Assembly (NCBI RefSeq): GCF_001467825.1
Contig: NZ_LNYK01000033.1
Span: 221,530-272,834, forward strand
DNA from: Legionella londiniensis
GTDB taxonomy: Bacteria; Pseudomonadota; Gammaproteobacteria; Legionellales; Legionellaceae
Reading direction: 5' to 3'
DNA length: 51,305 nucleotides
Within the stretch, counting starts at the first letter, position 1; each line of letters begins with the position of its first letter. Made by a program: the position numbers and the translations under genes. Under the pieces are notes generated by a model. The model saw nothing but the letters and a program-made list of their open reading frames with translations, made no database searches and was not told where the DNA came from. Below, in pieces: positions 8,489 to 16,886 of this stretch.

Positions 8489-8737
8489 ATGACCAAAATT
8501 GATTTATCTCATATGGTGCCTGAAAAGATAGATTTTAACCTGACGGATTTGCGCAACTGGCTTGTTCCTGTTATGCACCAAATGTCTGCTTCAAAAAACA
8601 CCCGTGAATTAAAGGAATGGGCTGTTACAAGAATTGAAGAGCTTCGAGAGAGGCCAGCTGACCCATTGCCTCTTGAAGCAATGATTAACAAAATACGAAA
8701 TGAAGGTATCGCATCCCCTGAATTAATGAACCGATGA
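8489..8737 (+). CDS. Hypothetical protein, possible gene remnant
   Basis: This 82-residue open frame follows the abiEi remnant by 21 bp on the same strand. It looks soluble, mainly helical and moderately charged (LRNWLVPVMHQMSASKNTRELKEW, then RIEELRERPADPLPLEAMINKIRNEG). I do not recognise a family. The weak ribosome-binding site (GGGCC just before the ATG) and its place among broken genes suggest it could be the tail of a larger lost gene. A weak hairpin ACCCAG-N7-CTGGGT follows at about 8767-8785. Confidence 0.4.
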   Translation: MTKIDLSHMVPEKIDFNLTDLRNWLVPVMHQMSASKNTRELKEWAVTRIEELRERPADPLPLEAMINKIRNEGIASPELMNR

Positions 8738-8919
8738 CAGTGAATTAGCAAAAAAATGATATCTCACCCAGCTCTAAACTGGGTTATCAAGCAACGTTAA
8801 AGATTGATTAAAAATGCATAGCAATTATCAAAACCACTCCTGACCACCATTTCACTGCGATAAGTTAGGTCTTGCGATTAAGTGGCGCTTATGCCACAAG
8901 AATCCGATGCAAGGAATAA

Positions 8920-9480
8920 TCAATCAGCTTCAAAACTCACTTCAACCGGTACGGATTTTGAAACGACATCATATACTGGTGAAAAGCGATAATATTGCTC
9001 AAGTTCCTTAACAGGCGTATCTGTTTTAATTTTAAATTTTGCTTTGATCTTTTGGTAACCAGGACGTACACCAGCATCCAAATTTAATAAACCCTGCAAA
9101 TCAAGCTCACCCTTGAATTCTGATTCCATTTTTTCAATTTTGTGACCATTTAATGCCGCATAATAGGCTATAGTGGTTGTCATACAGGCTGATAAACCAC
9201 TCAAAAGCAACTCAACGGGGTTTGCTCCGCTATCTGTTCCTGCTAACAACTCTGGTTCTGCAGCAAGAAAACGGAAGGTTTCTCTATGTCGCTGTTCGCT
9301 TCCAGCTGCGAAATAACCGAAAACTTCAGATTGATTCATATCTCCTTTTATCCACTTGTTATGGACGCGAAACTCACATTGCGCAAGATCGGGATTTTCT
9401 TTAATATCACTCACAGTCTGTTTTAGAGCCTGGGTATCAATACCGTTAATGGTTCGGGAGTTGGCTGATTGATCCGTCAT
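8920..9480 (-). CDS. OsmC family protein
   Basis: This is a 186-residue OsmC/Ohr-like protein, a family whose characterised members reduce organic hydroperoxides with two cysteines. The conserved segment LLSGLSACMTTTIAYYAALNG (around 110-130) carries the helix cysteine, and the C-terminal half shows the OsmC beta pattern ending in SPVYDVVSKSVPVEVSFEAD. The second, peroxidatic-type cysteine (one earlier Cys at AQCEF) is not clearly in the classical place, so hydroperoxide reduction is uncertain. I start at the ATG at 9480 because GGAG lies eight bases upstream of it; a TTG four codons earlier is less likely. It is isolated, between relics. Confidence 0.88.
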   Translation of the reverse strand: MTDQSANSRTINGIDTQALKQTVSDIKENPDLAQCEFRVHNKWIKGDMNQSEVFGYFAAGSEQRHRETFRFLAAEPELLAGTDSGANPVELLLSGLSACMTTTIAYYAALNGHKIEKMESEFKGELDLQGLLNLDAGVRPGYQKIKAKFKIKTDTPVKELEQYYRFSPVYDVVSKSVPVEVSFEAD

Positions 9481-9538
9481 TGTTATCTCCAAAAATAAGT
9501 TTGAGGCAACTATAGTGTAGTTGATAATCGAGATATTT

Positions 9539-9557
9539 TGTAAACCTCCCCTTTTTA
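9539..9557. repeat. Orphan terminus matching the IS3-family element at 2328-3530
   Basis: The twelve bases TGTAAACCTCCC followed by a T-rich stretch reproduce the outer end of the IS at 2328-3530. The similarity does not continue inward, and no transposase follows. It may be the scar of a deleted copy or the end of a related IS. Confidence 0.45.
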
Positions 9558-9670
9558 CTTCTCATTTACAGCTCCATCTTTTGTTGAACTTATTGCGAGG
9601 TGTTGTTTCCCTTATGCTGAAATAGTCTGATTATTTTGTAGTTGATAGCAAATAAGCAATGAATAATTAA

Positions 9671-9904
9671 CAATACACAAGTTACGCACTAGAGTCAGAG
9701 TTTGCATTAATTGACTTCTTATTTACGATGCGGCAAAAAGCCGGATTAACCGAAGAAGAGCTTGCAAAGCGAATGGGAACGCAAAAAAGTAATGTTTCTC
9801 GACTGGAGAAAGGGAATAGCAACCCCAGCTGGAAAACGTTGGAAAAATACGCGCATGCCTGTGGTTTTGATATCTCCATGAGATTTAAACGCATTGTATC
9901 GTAA
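9671..9904 (+). pseudogene. XRE/HigA-type antitoxin, 5' truncated
   Basis: The open frame from 9671 reads through LESEFALIDFLFTMRQKAG and a clear Cro/C1 helix-turn-helix (LTEEELAKRMGTQKSNVSRLEKGNSNPSW) to a stop at 9902-9904. The only ATG in frame is at 9728, in the middle of the helical region, which would give a 58-residue protein. The earlier residues match the usual N-terminus of HigA-like antitoxins, and a stop lies just before them, so the start has probably been lost. No toxin gene is adjacent on the same strand; it is convergent with the Fic gene. Confidence 0.6.
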
Positions 9905-9938
9905 TGGCAAAGCTGCGGTGCTTAAATTGTATGAGTGC

Positions 9939-11453
9939 TCAAACCCCAACGCAACTAGCCACAAACTTACAGAAAGGAATAATATTCTGTTGAACGCTGG
10001 CTTGCTCTAGAGCTTCCATATATTCATTTCTTCTATCAACCGGAATAATTGTCCAAGGATAATGACCGGCAGCCATCATCACATTCATTAGAAAACGGCC
10101 TATTCGGCCATTACCATCTGGATAAGGATGGATATATACAAAAAAGAAATGACCAAGCACAACTCTAACAGCAGGATCATTTTCCTGACTCACTAACTGA
10201 AAGAATTCCTCCATCAATTCACTGACAATTTGTGCTCTGGCTGGAATATGTTTTGATTGACGGATGTAAACAGAATTCCGTCTATAACCAGCCAGATCAG
10301 TTGGTCTTAATAGACCGGCTATAACACTGGGCTGAAATAACTCTCGATACCAGCTGCCATGATCGTTTTGTATGACGGTTCCCGGATTAACTCCTGCCAG
10401 TACTTTTACCAGACTTTTTTCAACGGCTTGAAAAGCCTGCCAATATCCTCTTGCAGCTAAGGCATTTCGTTGATTCCTATCATCTTCAAACGCATCAGGA
10501 TTCCATTGGCCGGAGCGTACTTTTTCGATGAGTTCCGCACTGACCTGATAGCCTTCAATGGACAATGAATGGTAAGCATCATTGGTATAGCTTTCTTCAA
10601 CTGATTCTAAATATTTTTCAGTATTGGTAATCTTGTGCTTTGGTTTTGGGAAATAATCGATGACAGGTTGCCGCATTTCATGCCACATCATTTCTAATCG
10701 GCTGCGATAAGGTGGTTTATTCGCTTTTGAGAAATCAATGGGTGTATCTGTAATGAAAGGATCTTCTTCGCGAATCTGATACCCAGCGCTTTCCATAGTC
10801 ATTTTGATATCATCGGCTATTTGCACCTTGCCAATATTTCTAAAGGCGCCAACTAATCTTCCCGCTATCGTAGAGTGCCCTTCACCCAGTAAATAATGAA
10901 GTAGGTTGGAGGCATTATTAAACATAGATAGAGTCGCTCTGGCTTCAGTTGGATATTGAGAGAAGAATTTGGGCGAGCAATAGACTACAGCGGGAGCCAG
11001 TGCAAATAATCTCAAATTTTGTTTTACTTCGATGTCTTCCGGTACTGGCATTTTATACCGTACTTGCAGCAATGACGTATTATGAGGCAATTCCATATTA
11101 CGGTTTGTTCCGCTTGGGCTACGTACCATTAACTGCTGAGGGACAGTCCAGTTTTCTGCATGGATAAGTAGGGAATGTTCTGGAGAAAGGCACCAGTTAT
11201 CACCAAATCGTTCATTTAAATAGGAAGCACAAAAATTCCAAAAAGTGGTATACCAGGCAGTGCTACCTCCTTTTTGTTCGTCTGGATTGACAGGAATGTA
11301 CCACCCTTTTACTGCTTCTTCTAAAAATCCATTTTCCACTAATCTTTCGCGGTGTGTCCTGCTGATATCTTTTGACAGAATGGCGTATTTACCCTTTCGC
11401 TGTAACTCTCGTAAAATTTCTAGTGATTGAGCCAGTTTTTCTGAGGGTTTCAT
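9939..11453 (-). CDS. AbiEi-like regulator fused to a Fic AMPylase domain
   Basis: The 504-residue protein begins with an AbiEi/type IV antitoxin-like module (about 1-230: winged-helix segment AILSKDISRTHRERLVENGFLEEAVKGWYIP, then the wider fold with LSPEHSLLIHAENW). It ends with a Fic domain. The Fic motif HPYPDGNGRIGR starts at H442, and an inhibitory-helix motif S296-x3-E300-G301 stands before the catalytic domain, as in class II self-inhibited Fic proteins. Fic enzymes transfer AMP or related groups to proteins. The fused N-terminal module suggests that one polypeptide carries both DNA-binding or control and toxin-like parts. Four 24-bp repeats lie 35-130 bp upstream of the ATG and may be its operator. 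It appears intact. Confidence 0.88.
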   Translation of the reverse strand: MKPSEKLAQSLEILRELQRKGKYAILSKDISRTHRERLVENGFLEEAVKGWYIPVNPDEQKGGSTAWYTTFWNFCASYLNERFGDNWCLSPEHSLLIHAENWTVPQQLMVRSPSGTNRNMELPHNTSLLQVRYKMPVPEDIEVKQNLRLFALAPAVVYCSPKFFSQYPTEARATLSMFNNASNLLHYLLGEGHSTIAGRLVGAFRNIGKVQIADDIKMTMESAGYQIREEDPFITDTPIDFSKANKPPYRSRLEMMWHEMRQPVIDYFPKPKHKITNTEKYLESVEESYTNDAYHSLSIEGYQVSAELIEKVRSGQWNPDAFEDDRNQRNALAARGYWQAFQAVEKSLVKVLAGVNPGTVIQNDHGSWYRELFQPSVIAGLLRPTDLAGYRRNSVYIRQSKHIPARAQIVSELMEEFFQLVSQENDPAVRVVLGHFFFVYIHPYPDGNGRIGRFLMNVMMAAGHYPWTIIPVDRRNEYMEALEQASVQQNIIPFCKFVASCVGV

Positions 11454-11487
11454 GATCGTTTTCTTTTTTAATGCAATGTTGAATTTA

Positions 11488-11583
11488 TAGTATATTACGT
11501 TGTAGAAATCCTAGTTTATCATGTTGTATTAATTATAGTATATTATGCTGTGGGAATCATCGTATATTGAGTTTTATTTAAAT
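11488..11583. promoter_or_regulatory. Four 24-bp iterons upstream of the AbiEi-Fic gene
   Basis: Copies begin at 11488, 11512, 11536 and 11560, exactly 24 bp apart. Copies 1 and 3 agree best (both start TAGTATATTA, then G-TGT and an AATC end). Copy 2 begins TAGTTTATCATGTTGT, and copy 4 (TCGTATATTGAG) is weakest. The rest of the 311-bp gap 11454-11764 holds no gene; a REP palindrome begins at 11674. Confidence 0.75.
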
Positions 11584-11673
11584 TTATTTGATGCTGGTTG
11601 CAAACTTATAAAAATGAGCGGGACATTTGGGAGAAACGGGACATTACTCACCAGATATAGTTTTTTTAACAAA

Positions 11674-11708
11674 CGTAGCCTTGATGCAGCGCAGCGAAAT
11701 CAAGGTTT
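11674..11708. repeat. REP palindrome, left copy
   Basis: The hairpin begins CGTAGCCTTGAT and closes with ATCAAGG; the loop contains GCAGCGCAGCG. It is paired with the inverted copy at 12300-12334. Confidence 0.75.
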
Positions 11709-11764
11709 ATAAATTCAAATTACTCATATAACATTTTTTCTGTCCAATCAATTAAGGAATTATA

Positions 11765-12298
11765 GTGGTTCATTATCGCAGAAATTTTATGCCGGGCGGT
11801 TTATATTTCTTTACTGTGGCGCTCCAAAATAGGAAATCAAATTTGTTAGTAGAGCAAATTGATTTATTAAAAGATGCGTTTAGAGCGGTAAAAAGAACGT
11901 ATCCATTTCAGATTAAATCCTATGTAATTTTACCTGACCATCTTCATATGGTCTGGAAGTTGCCTGAGGGCGACTCAAATTATTCCGGACGTTGGCAACG
12001 TATTAAAGGCATATTTTCAAAATCAATCAATCAGTGCGGGATACCGTTAGCAAAAACCAGCCATAACGAATATCGCCTTTGGCAGCGGCGATTTTGGGAA
12101 CATACCATTAAAGATTGGCTGGATTTTGAAAATCATGTTAATTACATACACTATAATCCAATCAAACATGGTTTGGTGAAACATTTACGAGATTGGCCTT
12201 ACTCTTCATTTCATTATTTTGTACAGCAAAGCCTGTTAAATGAAAATTGGGCAGGCTCATGCATGGAGGATAGGGAAAGTTCGTCATTTGGGGAATAA
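11765..12298 (+). CDS. REP-associated tyrosine transposase (RAYT, Y1_Tnp/TnpA_REP)
   Basis: This 177-residue HUH-type single-strand endonuclease has the HUH motif in ILPDHLHMVWKLP (HLH at about 59-61) and the catalytic tyrosine probably in NYIHYNPIKHGLV (about 133-137). The family nicks REP hairpins and is thought to have spread them. I accept the GTG start because AAGGA lies about six bases before it and the N-terminus YRRNFMPGGLYFFTVAL is family-typical. The gene ends one base before the right REP. It seems intact. Confidence 0.9.
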   Translation: MVHYRRNFMPGGLYFFTVALQNRKSNLLVEQIDLLKDAFRAVKRTYPFQIKSYVILPDHLHMVWKLPEGDSNYSGRWQRIKGIFSKSINQCGIPLAKTSHNEYRLWQRRFWEHTIKDWLDFENHVNYIHYNPIKHGLVKHLRDWPYSSFHYFVQQSLLNENWAGSCMEDRESSSFGE

Positions 12299-12299
12299 A

Positions 12300-12334
12300 A
12301 AACCTTGATTTCGCTGCGCTACATCAAGGCTACG
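12300..12334. repeat. REP palindrome, right copy (inverted)
   Basis: This is the reverse complement of the left copy with one mismatch (T for C in the loop). It starts one base after the RAYT stop, so it could also serve as a transcript-end structure. Confidence 0.75.
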
Positions 12335-12435
12335 CTTGCTATAGCTCCTCCTGGCACAAAGGAATCAACTCCAGCTTTAATTAGCTTTGCAGTCTTATCT
12401 ATCAGTCCTTCTTTAGGTGGCTCTTTAATCGTCAT
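12319..12435 (-). pseudogene. Small gene interrupted by the REP/RAYT unit
   Basis: A 38-codon frame on the minus strand has a good ribosome-binding site (AAGGA six bases before the ATG at 12435). Its sequence begins MTIKEPPKEGLIDKTAKLIK and continues with AGVDSFVPGGAIAS. The stop codon falls inside the right REP, so the original gene was probably longer. I do not recognise a family, and no continuation is found beyond the RAYT unit. The rest of the gap 12436-12574 shows no gene. Confidence 0.4.
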
Positions 12436-12574
12436 ACTGATTCCTTGTAGCAAGCGGAAACAAATTTATTATAAATTATAGAATGTAGTAATCTAAACTT
12501 TAAAATCGGTACCCAAACTGGTACCAAGTTTCAGGAAGGGAAAACTTGGAATTCGCCAAAACCTAGACTGGAAT

Positions 12575-12650
12575 TGGCTCCCCGGGACGGGCTCGAACCG
12601 CCGACCTAATGATTAACAGTCATCCGCTCTACCGACTGAGCTACCGGGGA
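12575..12650 (-). tRNA. tRNA-Asn (anticodon GTT)
   Basis: The 76-nt cloverleaf read on the minus strand has acceptor strand TCCCCGG pairing with CCGGGGA, D-loop AGCTCAGTCGGTAGAGC, anticodon stem-loop with CTGTTAATC, T-arm GGTTCGAGCCC, discriminator G and encoded CCA. It follows aspC on the same strand but has its own promoter. Its 3' end faces the accessory region, the usual orientation for island integration. Confidence 0.97.
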
Positions 12651-12660
12651 ATAGGGCGAA

Positions 12661-12689
12661 ATCTTAAAACGATTCCGCCTGGAGGTCAA
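12661..12689 (-). promoter_or_regulatory. Promoter of tRNA-Asn
   Basis: On the minus strand, TTGACC (12689-12684) and TAAGAT (12666-12661) are separated by 17 bp, and the tRNA begins 10 bp after the -10 box. Confidence 0.7.
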
Positions 12690-12705
12690 GAGATCTGCCA
12701 TAAAT

Positions 12706-13887
12706 TTATTGCTCGATAAAGCCTTGCAGGCGATCCATGGCATCATGCAGGATGTCCATGCTGGTGGCGAAGGAAAGGCGGATGCAGCCTTCTGTGCCGA
12801 AAGCGGAGCCGGGGACGAGGGCGACTCCTGCTTCATCCAGCAATTTTTCCGCGAATTCCACGTCATTTTTGAATCCGCGCTCCTCAATAACCGCTTGCAC
12901 GTTTGGGAAAATGTAAAAAGTTCCGTCTGCCGGGATGACTTCAATGCCTTGAATTTGCCGCAGGCGTTTTTCAACGAAATTATGGCGGTCATGAAATGCG
13001 CGCACCATGGTTTTTACCGTCTCATCACCGCCGTTTAGGGCGGCAACGGCTGCTTTTTGGGCAATGGAGCAGGGGTTGGAGGTGGATTGCGATTGAATGG
13101 TTTTCATGGCATTGATTAATGGGGCAGGTCCTGCAGCATACCCAATACGCCAGCCAGTCATAGCATATGCTTTGGATACGCCGTTTAACACGATGGTGCG
13201 CTCATACAATTCCGGGCAGGCGTTTAAAATATTGGCAAAAGGATGCGACCAGAGAATATGCTCATACATATCATCCGTTGCAATTAAAATTTCAGGATAT
13301 TTTTTTAATACTTCCCCCAGAGCTTTCAGTTCATCGAGATTATAGGCAATGCCTGACGGGTTGGAGGGGCTGTTGATAAAAAAGAGCTTTGTTTTGGCGG
13401 TAATTGCAGCTTCAAGCTGAGCGGGCGTTATTTTGTAGTGTTGCTCTGAGTCAGCCGAAATAATCACGGGCTTTGCGCCGGCAAGTAAGGCGATATCAGG
13501 ATAGGAAACCCAAAAAGGCGCAGGAATCAATACCTCATCGCCTGCATTGAGCAACGCCTGGCACAAATTAAAAATACTTTGTTTGCCGCCAACGGATACA
13601 AGGATTTGCTTCGCTTCATAATCAAGCCCATTGTCTCGTTTGAATTTGTTGCGGATGGCTTCTTTCAGTTCGGCAATGCCGTCAACTGCTGTATATTTGG
13701 TAAATCCTGCCTCGATAGCCGCAATGGCTGCCAGTTTGATATGTTCCGGCGTATCAAAATCCGGCTCGCCTGTGCCAAGACCTATCACATCCCGTCCTTC
13801 TGCCTGCATTTTTGCGGCTTTTGCGGCGACTGCAAGCGTTGGGGAGGGTTTCACTTCTTCAATGCGGTTTGCTAAAGCGATATTCAT
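12706..13887 (-). CDS. aspC: Aspartate aminotransferase (class I, Ib subgroup)
   Basis: This PLP enzyme interconverts aspartate/2-oxoglutarate and oxaloacetate/glutamate. The 393-residue protein is full length for the Ib subgroup found in Bacillus/Thermus and many proteobacteria. Visible signatures are GLGTGEPDFDTPEHI at the N-terminus, NSPSNPSG (substrate/PLP contacts, about 172-179), and the PLP lysine in GVSKAYAMTGWRIGY (K239). It is divergent from uvrB across a 115-bp gap, with tRNA-Asn directly downstream. Some genomes name it aspB or aatA. Composition is clearly more GC-rich than the island, as expected for a core gene. Confidence 0.93.
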   Translation of the reverse strand: MNIALANRIEEVKPSPTLAVAAKAAKMQAEGRDVIGLGTGEPDFDTPEHIKLAAIAAIEAGFTKYTAVDGIAELKEAIRNKFKRDNGLDYEAKQILVSVGGKQSIFNLCQALLNAGDEVLIPAPFWVSYPDIALLAGAKPVIISADSEQHYKITPAQLEAAITAKTKLFFINSPSNPSGIAYNLDELKALGEVLKKYPEILIATDDMYEHILWSHPFANILNACPELYERTIVLNGVSKAYAMTGWRIGYAAGPAPLINAMKTIQSQSTSNPCSIAQKAAVAALNGGDETVKTMVRAFHDRHNFVEKRLRQIQGIEVIPADGTFYIFPNVQAVIEERGFKNDVEFAEKLLDEAGVALVPGSAFGTEGCIRLSFATSMDILHDAMDRLQGFIEQ

Positions 13888-14002
13888 CGAATGCTCCTGA
13901 TTTAGCGAATTTGGTTTATGCTTCGGTGTTAAAAAAAGCTATACTTTCTAGGTAGGTGTTTCTCCCTCGCAATCCCTCTGATTGCCATGTATAGTTTCAA
14001 TT

Positions 14003-15994
14003 ATGAAAAAAATATTTAAAGTTTGTTCAAATTATCAGCCCGCAGGCGATCAGCCGCAGGCAATTGCCTCGCTGGTTGAGGGAGTGCAATCCGGTTTGGC
14101 GCGGCAAATTCTTCTGGGCGTTACAGGTTCCGGTAAAACCTTTACCATCGCCCATGTCATTGAAGCCTTGCAACGTCCGACCCTCGTTATGGCGCCTAAT
14201 AAAACGCTTGCGGCACAACTTTATGGAGAATTCAAAACCTTTTTCCCCCACAATGCCGTTGAATATTTTGTGTCCTATTATGATTATTATCAGCCGGAAG
14301 CCTACGTTCCTGCTTCAGATACGTTCATTGAAAAAGATGCCTCCATCAATGAGCATATTGAGCAGATGCGCTTGTCTGCCACCAAGGCATTAATTGAGCG
14401 TAAAGACGCGATTATCGTAGCGACTGTTTCCGCCATTTATGGTCTGGGCGATCCGGATTCGTACCTCAATATGGTATTACATCTGTCACGTCAAGAACAG
14501 TGCAGTCAGCGCAAAATTTTGCAGCGTCTCGCTGAGATGCAGTATGTACGAAGCCCGCAAACGCTTGCGCGGGGACAGTTTCGCGTCCATGGCGATGTGA
14601 TTGACGTGTTTCCTTCTGACGCAGAAAAAGATGCGGTAAGAATTGAATTGTTTGATGACGAAGTGGAAAACATCGCCACATTTGACCCGCTTACCGGTGA
14701 GATTTTGCAGCGCCTGCCGAGGATTACCATTTTTCCGAAAACCCACTATGTGACGCCCCGCGAGCGGATATTAAAAACAGTTGATGAGGTCAAGGAAGAA
14801 CTGAAAGAACGCCTTGCCGAGTTAACCGCGCAAAATAAGCTCCTTGAAGCGCAGCGCTTGCAACAGCGCACTGCATTTGACATTGAAATGATGCTGGAAC
14901 TTGGCTATTGTTCAGGCATTGAAAATTACTCCCGTTATCTCTCAGGCCGCAATCCCGGGGAACCGCCCCCGACCCTGTTTGATTATTTGCCGCAAAACGC
15001 CTTATTGGTTATTGATGAATCCCATGTCACTGTTCCGCAAATAGGCGGGATGTACAGGGGCGATCGCGCGCGCAAGGAAACGCTGGTTAATTATGGCTTT
15101 CGCCTGCCTTCCGCCCTTGACAACCGTCCCATGCGGTTTGAAGAATTCATCGAGCGCTCTCCGCAGACAATTTACGTCTCTGCGACTCCCGGATCCTATG
15201 AGCTTGAACAGGCAGACAATATCGCAGAGCAGGTGGTGCGTCCTACAGGCCTTGTCGACCCCAGGGTGGAAGTTCGTCCTGTTGCCAATCAGGTGGATGA
15301 TTTATTATCTGAAATCAATCAAGTGGTAGCTGACGGCGAACGGGTATTGGTCACCACCCTGACCAAACGCATGGCTGAGGATTTAACGGAATACCTGGGC
15401 GATCATCAGGTGCGGGTGCGGTATCTTCATTCTGATATTGATACGGTCGAGCGGGTGGAAATCATTCGTGAGTTGCGCCTTGGCGCATTCGATGTGCTGG
15501 TGGGCATCAACCTGTTGCGCGAAGGGCTTGATATGCCGGAGGTGTCTTTGGTTGCAATTTTAGATGCCGATAAAGAAGGGTTCTTGCGGTCGGACCGTTC
15601 CCTTATCCAGACCATAGGACGTGCGGCGCGCAATGTGCGTGGCCGTGTCATTATGTACGCTGACCGCATTACAGGCTCCATGCGCCGTGCAATTGATGAA
15701 ACAGAACGCCGGCGCGAAAAGCAGATGGCTTTTAACCTGGCGCATGGCATTATCCCGAAGGGCATTAAAAAATCGGTAACCGATATTATGGAAGCATCCC
15801 CTGCGCCGGGTCAGCGGAAAACCAAAGCCGATGACAAAAAAACGGATTATAAAACCATTCCCGCCGAGCAATTAATCAAACAGATTGCAACGCTTGAAAA
15901 ACAAATGTTTGCTCATGCTAAAAATATGGAATTTGAAGAAGCCGCCAAACTGCGCGATGAAATGCTTCTGCTTAAAGAACAGTTAAAAGCTTAA
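14003..15994 (+). CDS. uvrB: Excinuclease ABC subunit B
   Basis: UvrB is the helicase-like damage-verification subunit of UvrABC nucleotide excision repair. The 663-residue protein is standard length and contains Walker A GVTGSGKT (about 39-46), the beta-hairpin region with [18 protein letters not shown] (motif II) and QTIGRAARN (motif VI). The C-terminal UVR domain ([23 protein letters not shown]) binds UvrC/UvrA. I start at the ATG at 14003 because the family begins close to [17 protein letters not shown]; an upstream TTG at 13982 is unlikely. No LexA box was found before it; TATACT at 13940-13945 might be a -10 box. Confidence 0.96.
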   Translation: MKKIFKVCSNYQPAGDQPQAIASLVEGVQSGLARQILLGVTGSGKTFTIAHVIEALQRPTLVMAPNKTLAAQLYGEFKTFFPHNAVEYFVSYYDYYQPEAYVPASDTFIEKDASINEHIEQMRLSATKALIERKDAIIVATVSAIYGLGDPDSYLNMVLHLSRQEQCSQRKILQRLAEMQYVRSPQTLARGQFRVHGDVIDVFPSDAEKDAVRIELFDDEVENIATFDPLTGEILQRLPRITIFPKTHYVTPRERILKTVDEVKEELKERLAELTAQNKLLEAQRLQQRTAFDIEMMLELGYCSGIENYSRYLSGRNPGEPPPTLFDYLPQNALLVIDESHVTVPQIGGMYRGDRARKETLVNYGFRLPSALDNRPMRFEEFIERSPQTIYVSATPGSYELEQADNIAEQVVRPTGLVDPRVEVRPVANQVDDLLSEINQVVADGERVLVTTLTKRMAEDLTEYLGDHQVRVRYLHSDIDTVERVEIIRELRLGAFDVLVGINLLREGLDMPEVSLVAILDADKEGFLRSDRSLIQTIGRAARNVRGRVIMYADRITGSMRRAIDETERRREKQMAFNLAHGIIPKGIKKSVTDIMEASPAPGQRKTKADDKKTDYKTIPAEQLIKQIATLEKQMFAHAKNMEFEEAAKLRDEMLLLKEQLKA

Positions 15995-16053
15995 AGGATA
16001 ACTCCTGACTGAATAGCTATAATTGAATTAAGGGATCTTACGGGGAAAATAAG

Positions 16054-16506
16054 GTGCTGCAATCCGGATTTACGCTTCTTGAAATGGTAGTAATCCTTTT
16101 GCTGATAGGCATCATTGCAATCAGCGTGAGTTTGACATCGCCCGCAGGATTACAGAATACCTTTCAGGCAGAGGGAGTGGCAGATGTGTTACTGCAGGAC
16201 TTACGCTACACCAAAGCCTTGTCCATGAGCCATAATCAACGCTACCGCCTGGTGGTCGGTGCCGCTTCCTATCAAATCCAGGATCAAAACGGCAGCCCCG
16301 TCCCCAATCCTGAAACAGGCGGCAATAATGTGGTTTATCCGGCGGGGGTAACGGTATCGCCTGCGACCACAATTATCTTCGATTCCAAAGGCACGCCTTA
16401 TGATGGCGGCTCATCACCCCTGGGCAGCACCCTGACGTTTAGCGTCACCAAGGCAGGGCAGACAAGAACCGTCAGCGTCATTCCGCAGACAGGACTGATA
16501 CAATGA
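16054..16506 (+). CDS. mshC: MSHA minor pilin, GspH/FimT type (MshC-like)
   Basis: This 150-residue type IV prepilin starts with GTG behind GGGGAAAATAAG. It has a very short leader and the class III cleavage motif GFTLLEMVV (G before F, E at +5 of the mature protein), then a hydrophobic helix and a beta-rich globular part. GspH/FimT-like pseudopilins prime pilus assembly. It opens a tight run of four pilin genes with ATGA-type overlaps, 60 bp after uvrB but unrelated to it. The name mshC rests on order and size; the sequence itself only shows a minor pilin. Confidence 0.75.
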   Translation: MLQSGFTLLEMVVILLLIGIIAISVSLTSPAGLQNTFQAEGVADVLLQDLRYTKALSMSHNQRYRLVVGAASYQIQDQNGSPVPNPETGGNNVVYPAGVTVSPATTIIFDSKGTPYDGGSSPLGSTLTFSVTKAGQTRTVSVIPQTGLIQ

Positions 16507-16886
16507 ACAAGGCATCTGGATTTACCTTAATTGAGCTCATTGTTTTTATTTTAGTGATTGGCATCAGTGCCGTGGCAGCGCTGGTTGCTTTCAACACAGT
16601 AGCGGGCAGGAGCAACGAGCCTGGCCAACTGATGGCAGCAGCACAATTGGCAAATGCACGGATGAATATTATTGTGCAAAGACGGCTGGTGGATGGCTTT
16701 GCAAATATCAGCGACCCTTGTGCTTCAGGCAGCCCCCCCGCAGCCTGTGTGCCCCTGGCTAATTTTGCAGCCAGTGCGGGTCTTAACGTGAACAGTTCCA
16801 TTACATCAGGGGGAGGCATTGCCACCGTCACGGTGAATGTTTCAGGATCAGGGTCAGCACAGGTTGTGGCGAGGTTTGTGCAATGA
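16503..16886 (+). CDS. mshD: MSHA minor pilin (MshD-like)
   Basis: This is a 127-residue prepilin with leader MNKASG, cleavage before FTLIELIVFILVIGISAVAA and E5 present. The globular part is short, with a Cys pair (DPCASGSPPAACVP) likely to form a disulfide. It overlaps the preceding pilin by ATGA and the next by four bases, so the genes should be translationally coupled. The second position in the C-D-O-P order supports MshD. Confidence 0.75.
   Translation: MNKASGFTLIELIVFILVIGISAVAALVAFNTVAGRSNEPGQLMAAAQLANARMNIIVQRRLVDGFANISDPCASGSPPAACVPLANFAASAGLNVNSSITSGGGIATVTVNVSGSGSAQVVARFVQ

Larger units (their letters stand above)
11674..12334 (+). mobile_element. RAYT transposase unit bounded by inverted REP palindromes
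   Basis: A single RAYT gene is enclosed by two 35-bp sequences in inverted orientation, 11674-11708 and 12300-12334, that agree at 34 of 35 positions. Each is itself a hairpin (stem CCTTGAT/ATCAAGG). The right copy cuts into a small gene on the minus strand, so the whole 661-bp block looks like an inserted unit. Confidence 0.7.

Noticed and set aside
8767-8785. Hairpin ACCCAG-N7-CTGGGT as terminator
   Set aside because: The stem is short and no T-tract follows.
12436-12574. Integrase gene or attachment-site repeat next to tRNA-Asn
   Set aside because: No integrase-like frame and no second copy of the tRNA end were found in the window.
12606-13900. Several long antisense reading frames across aspC
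   Set aside because: They are codon-shadow frames with no family resemblance or ribosome-binding sites.
13888-14002. LexA (SOS) box upstream of uvrB
   Set aside because: No CTG-N10-CAG palindrome with suitable spacing was found in the gap.
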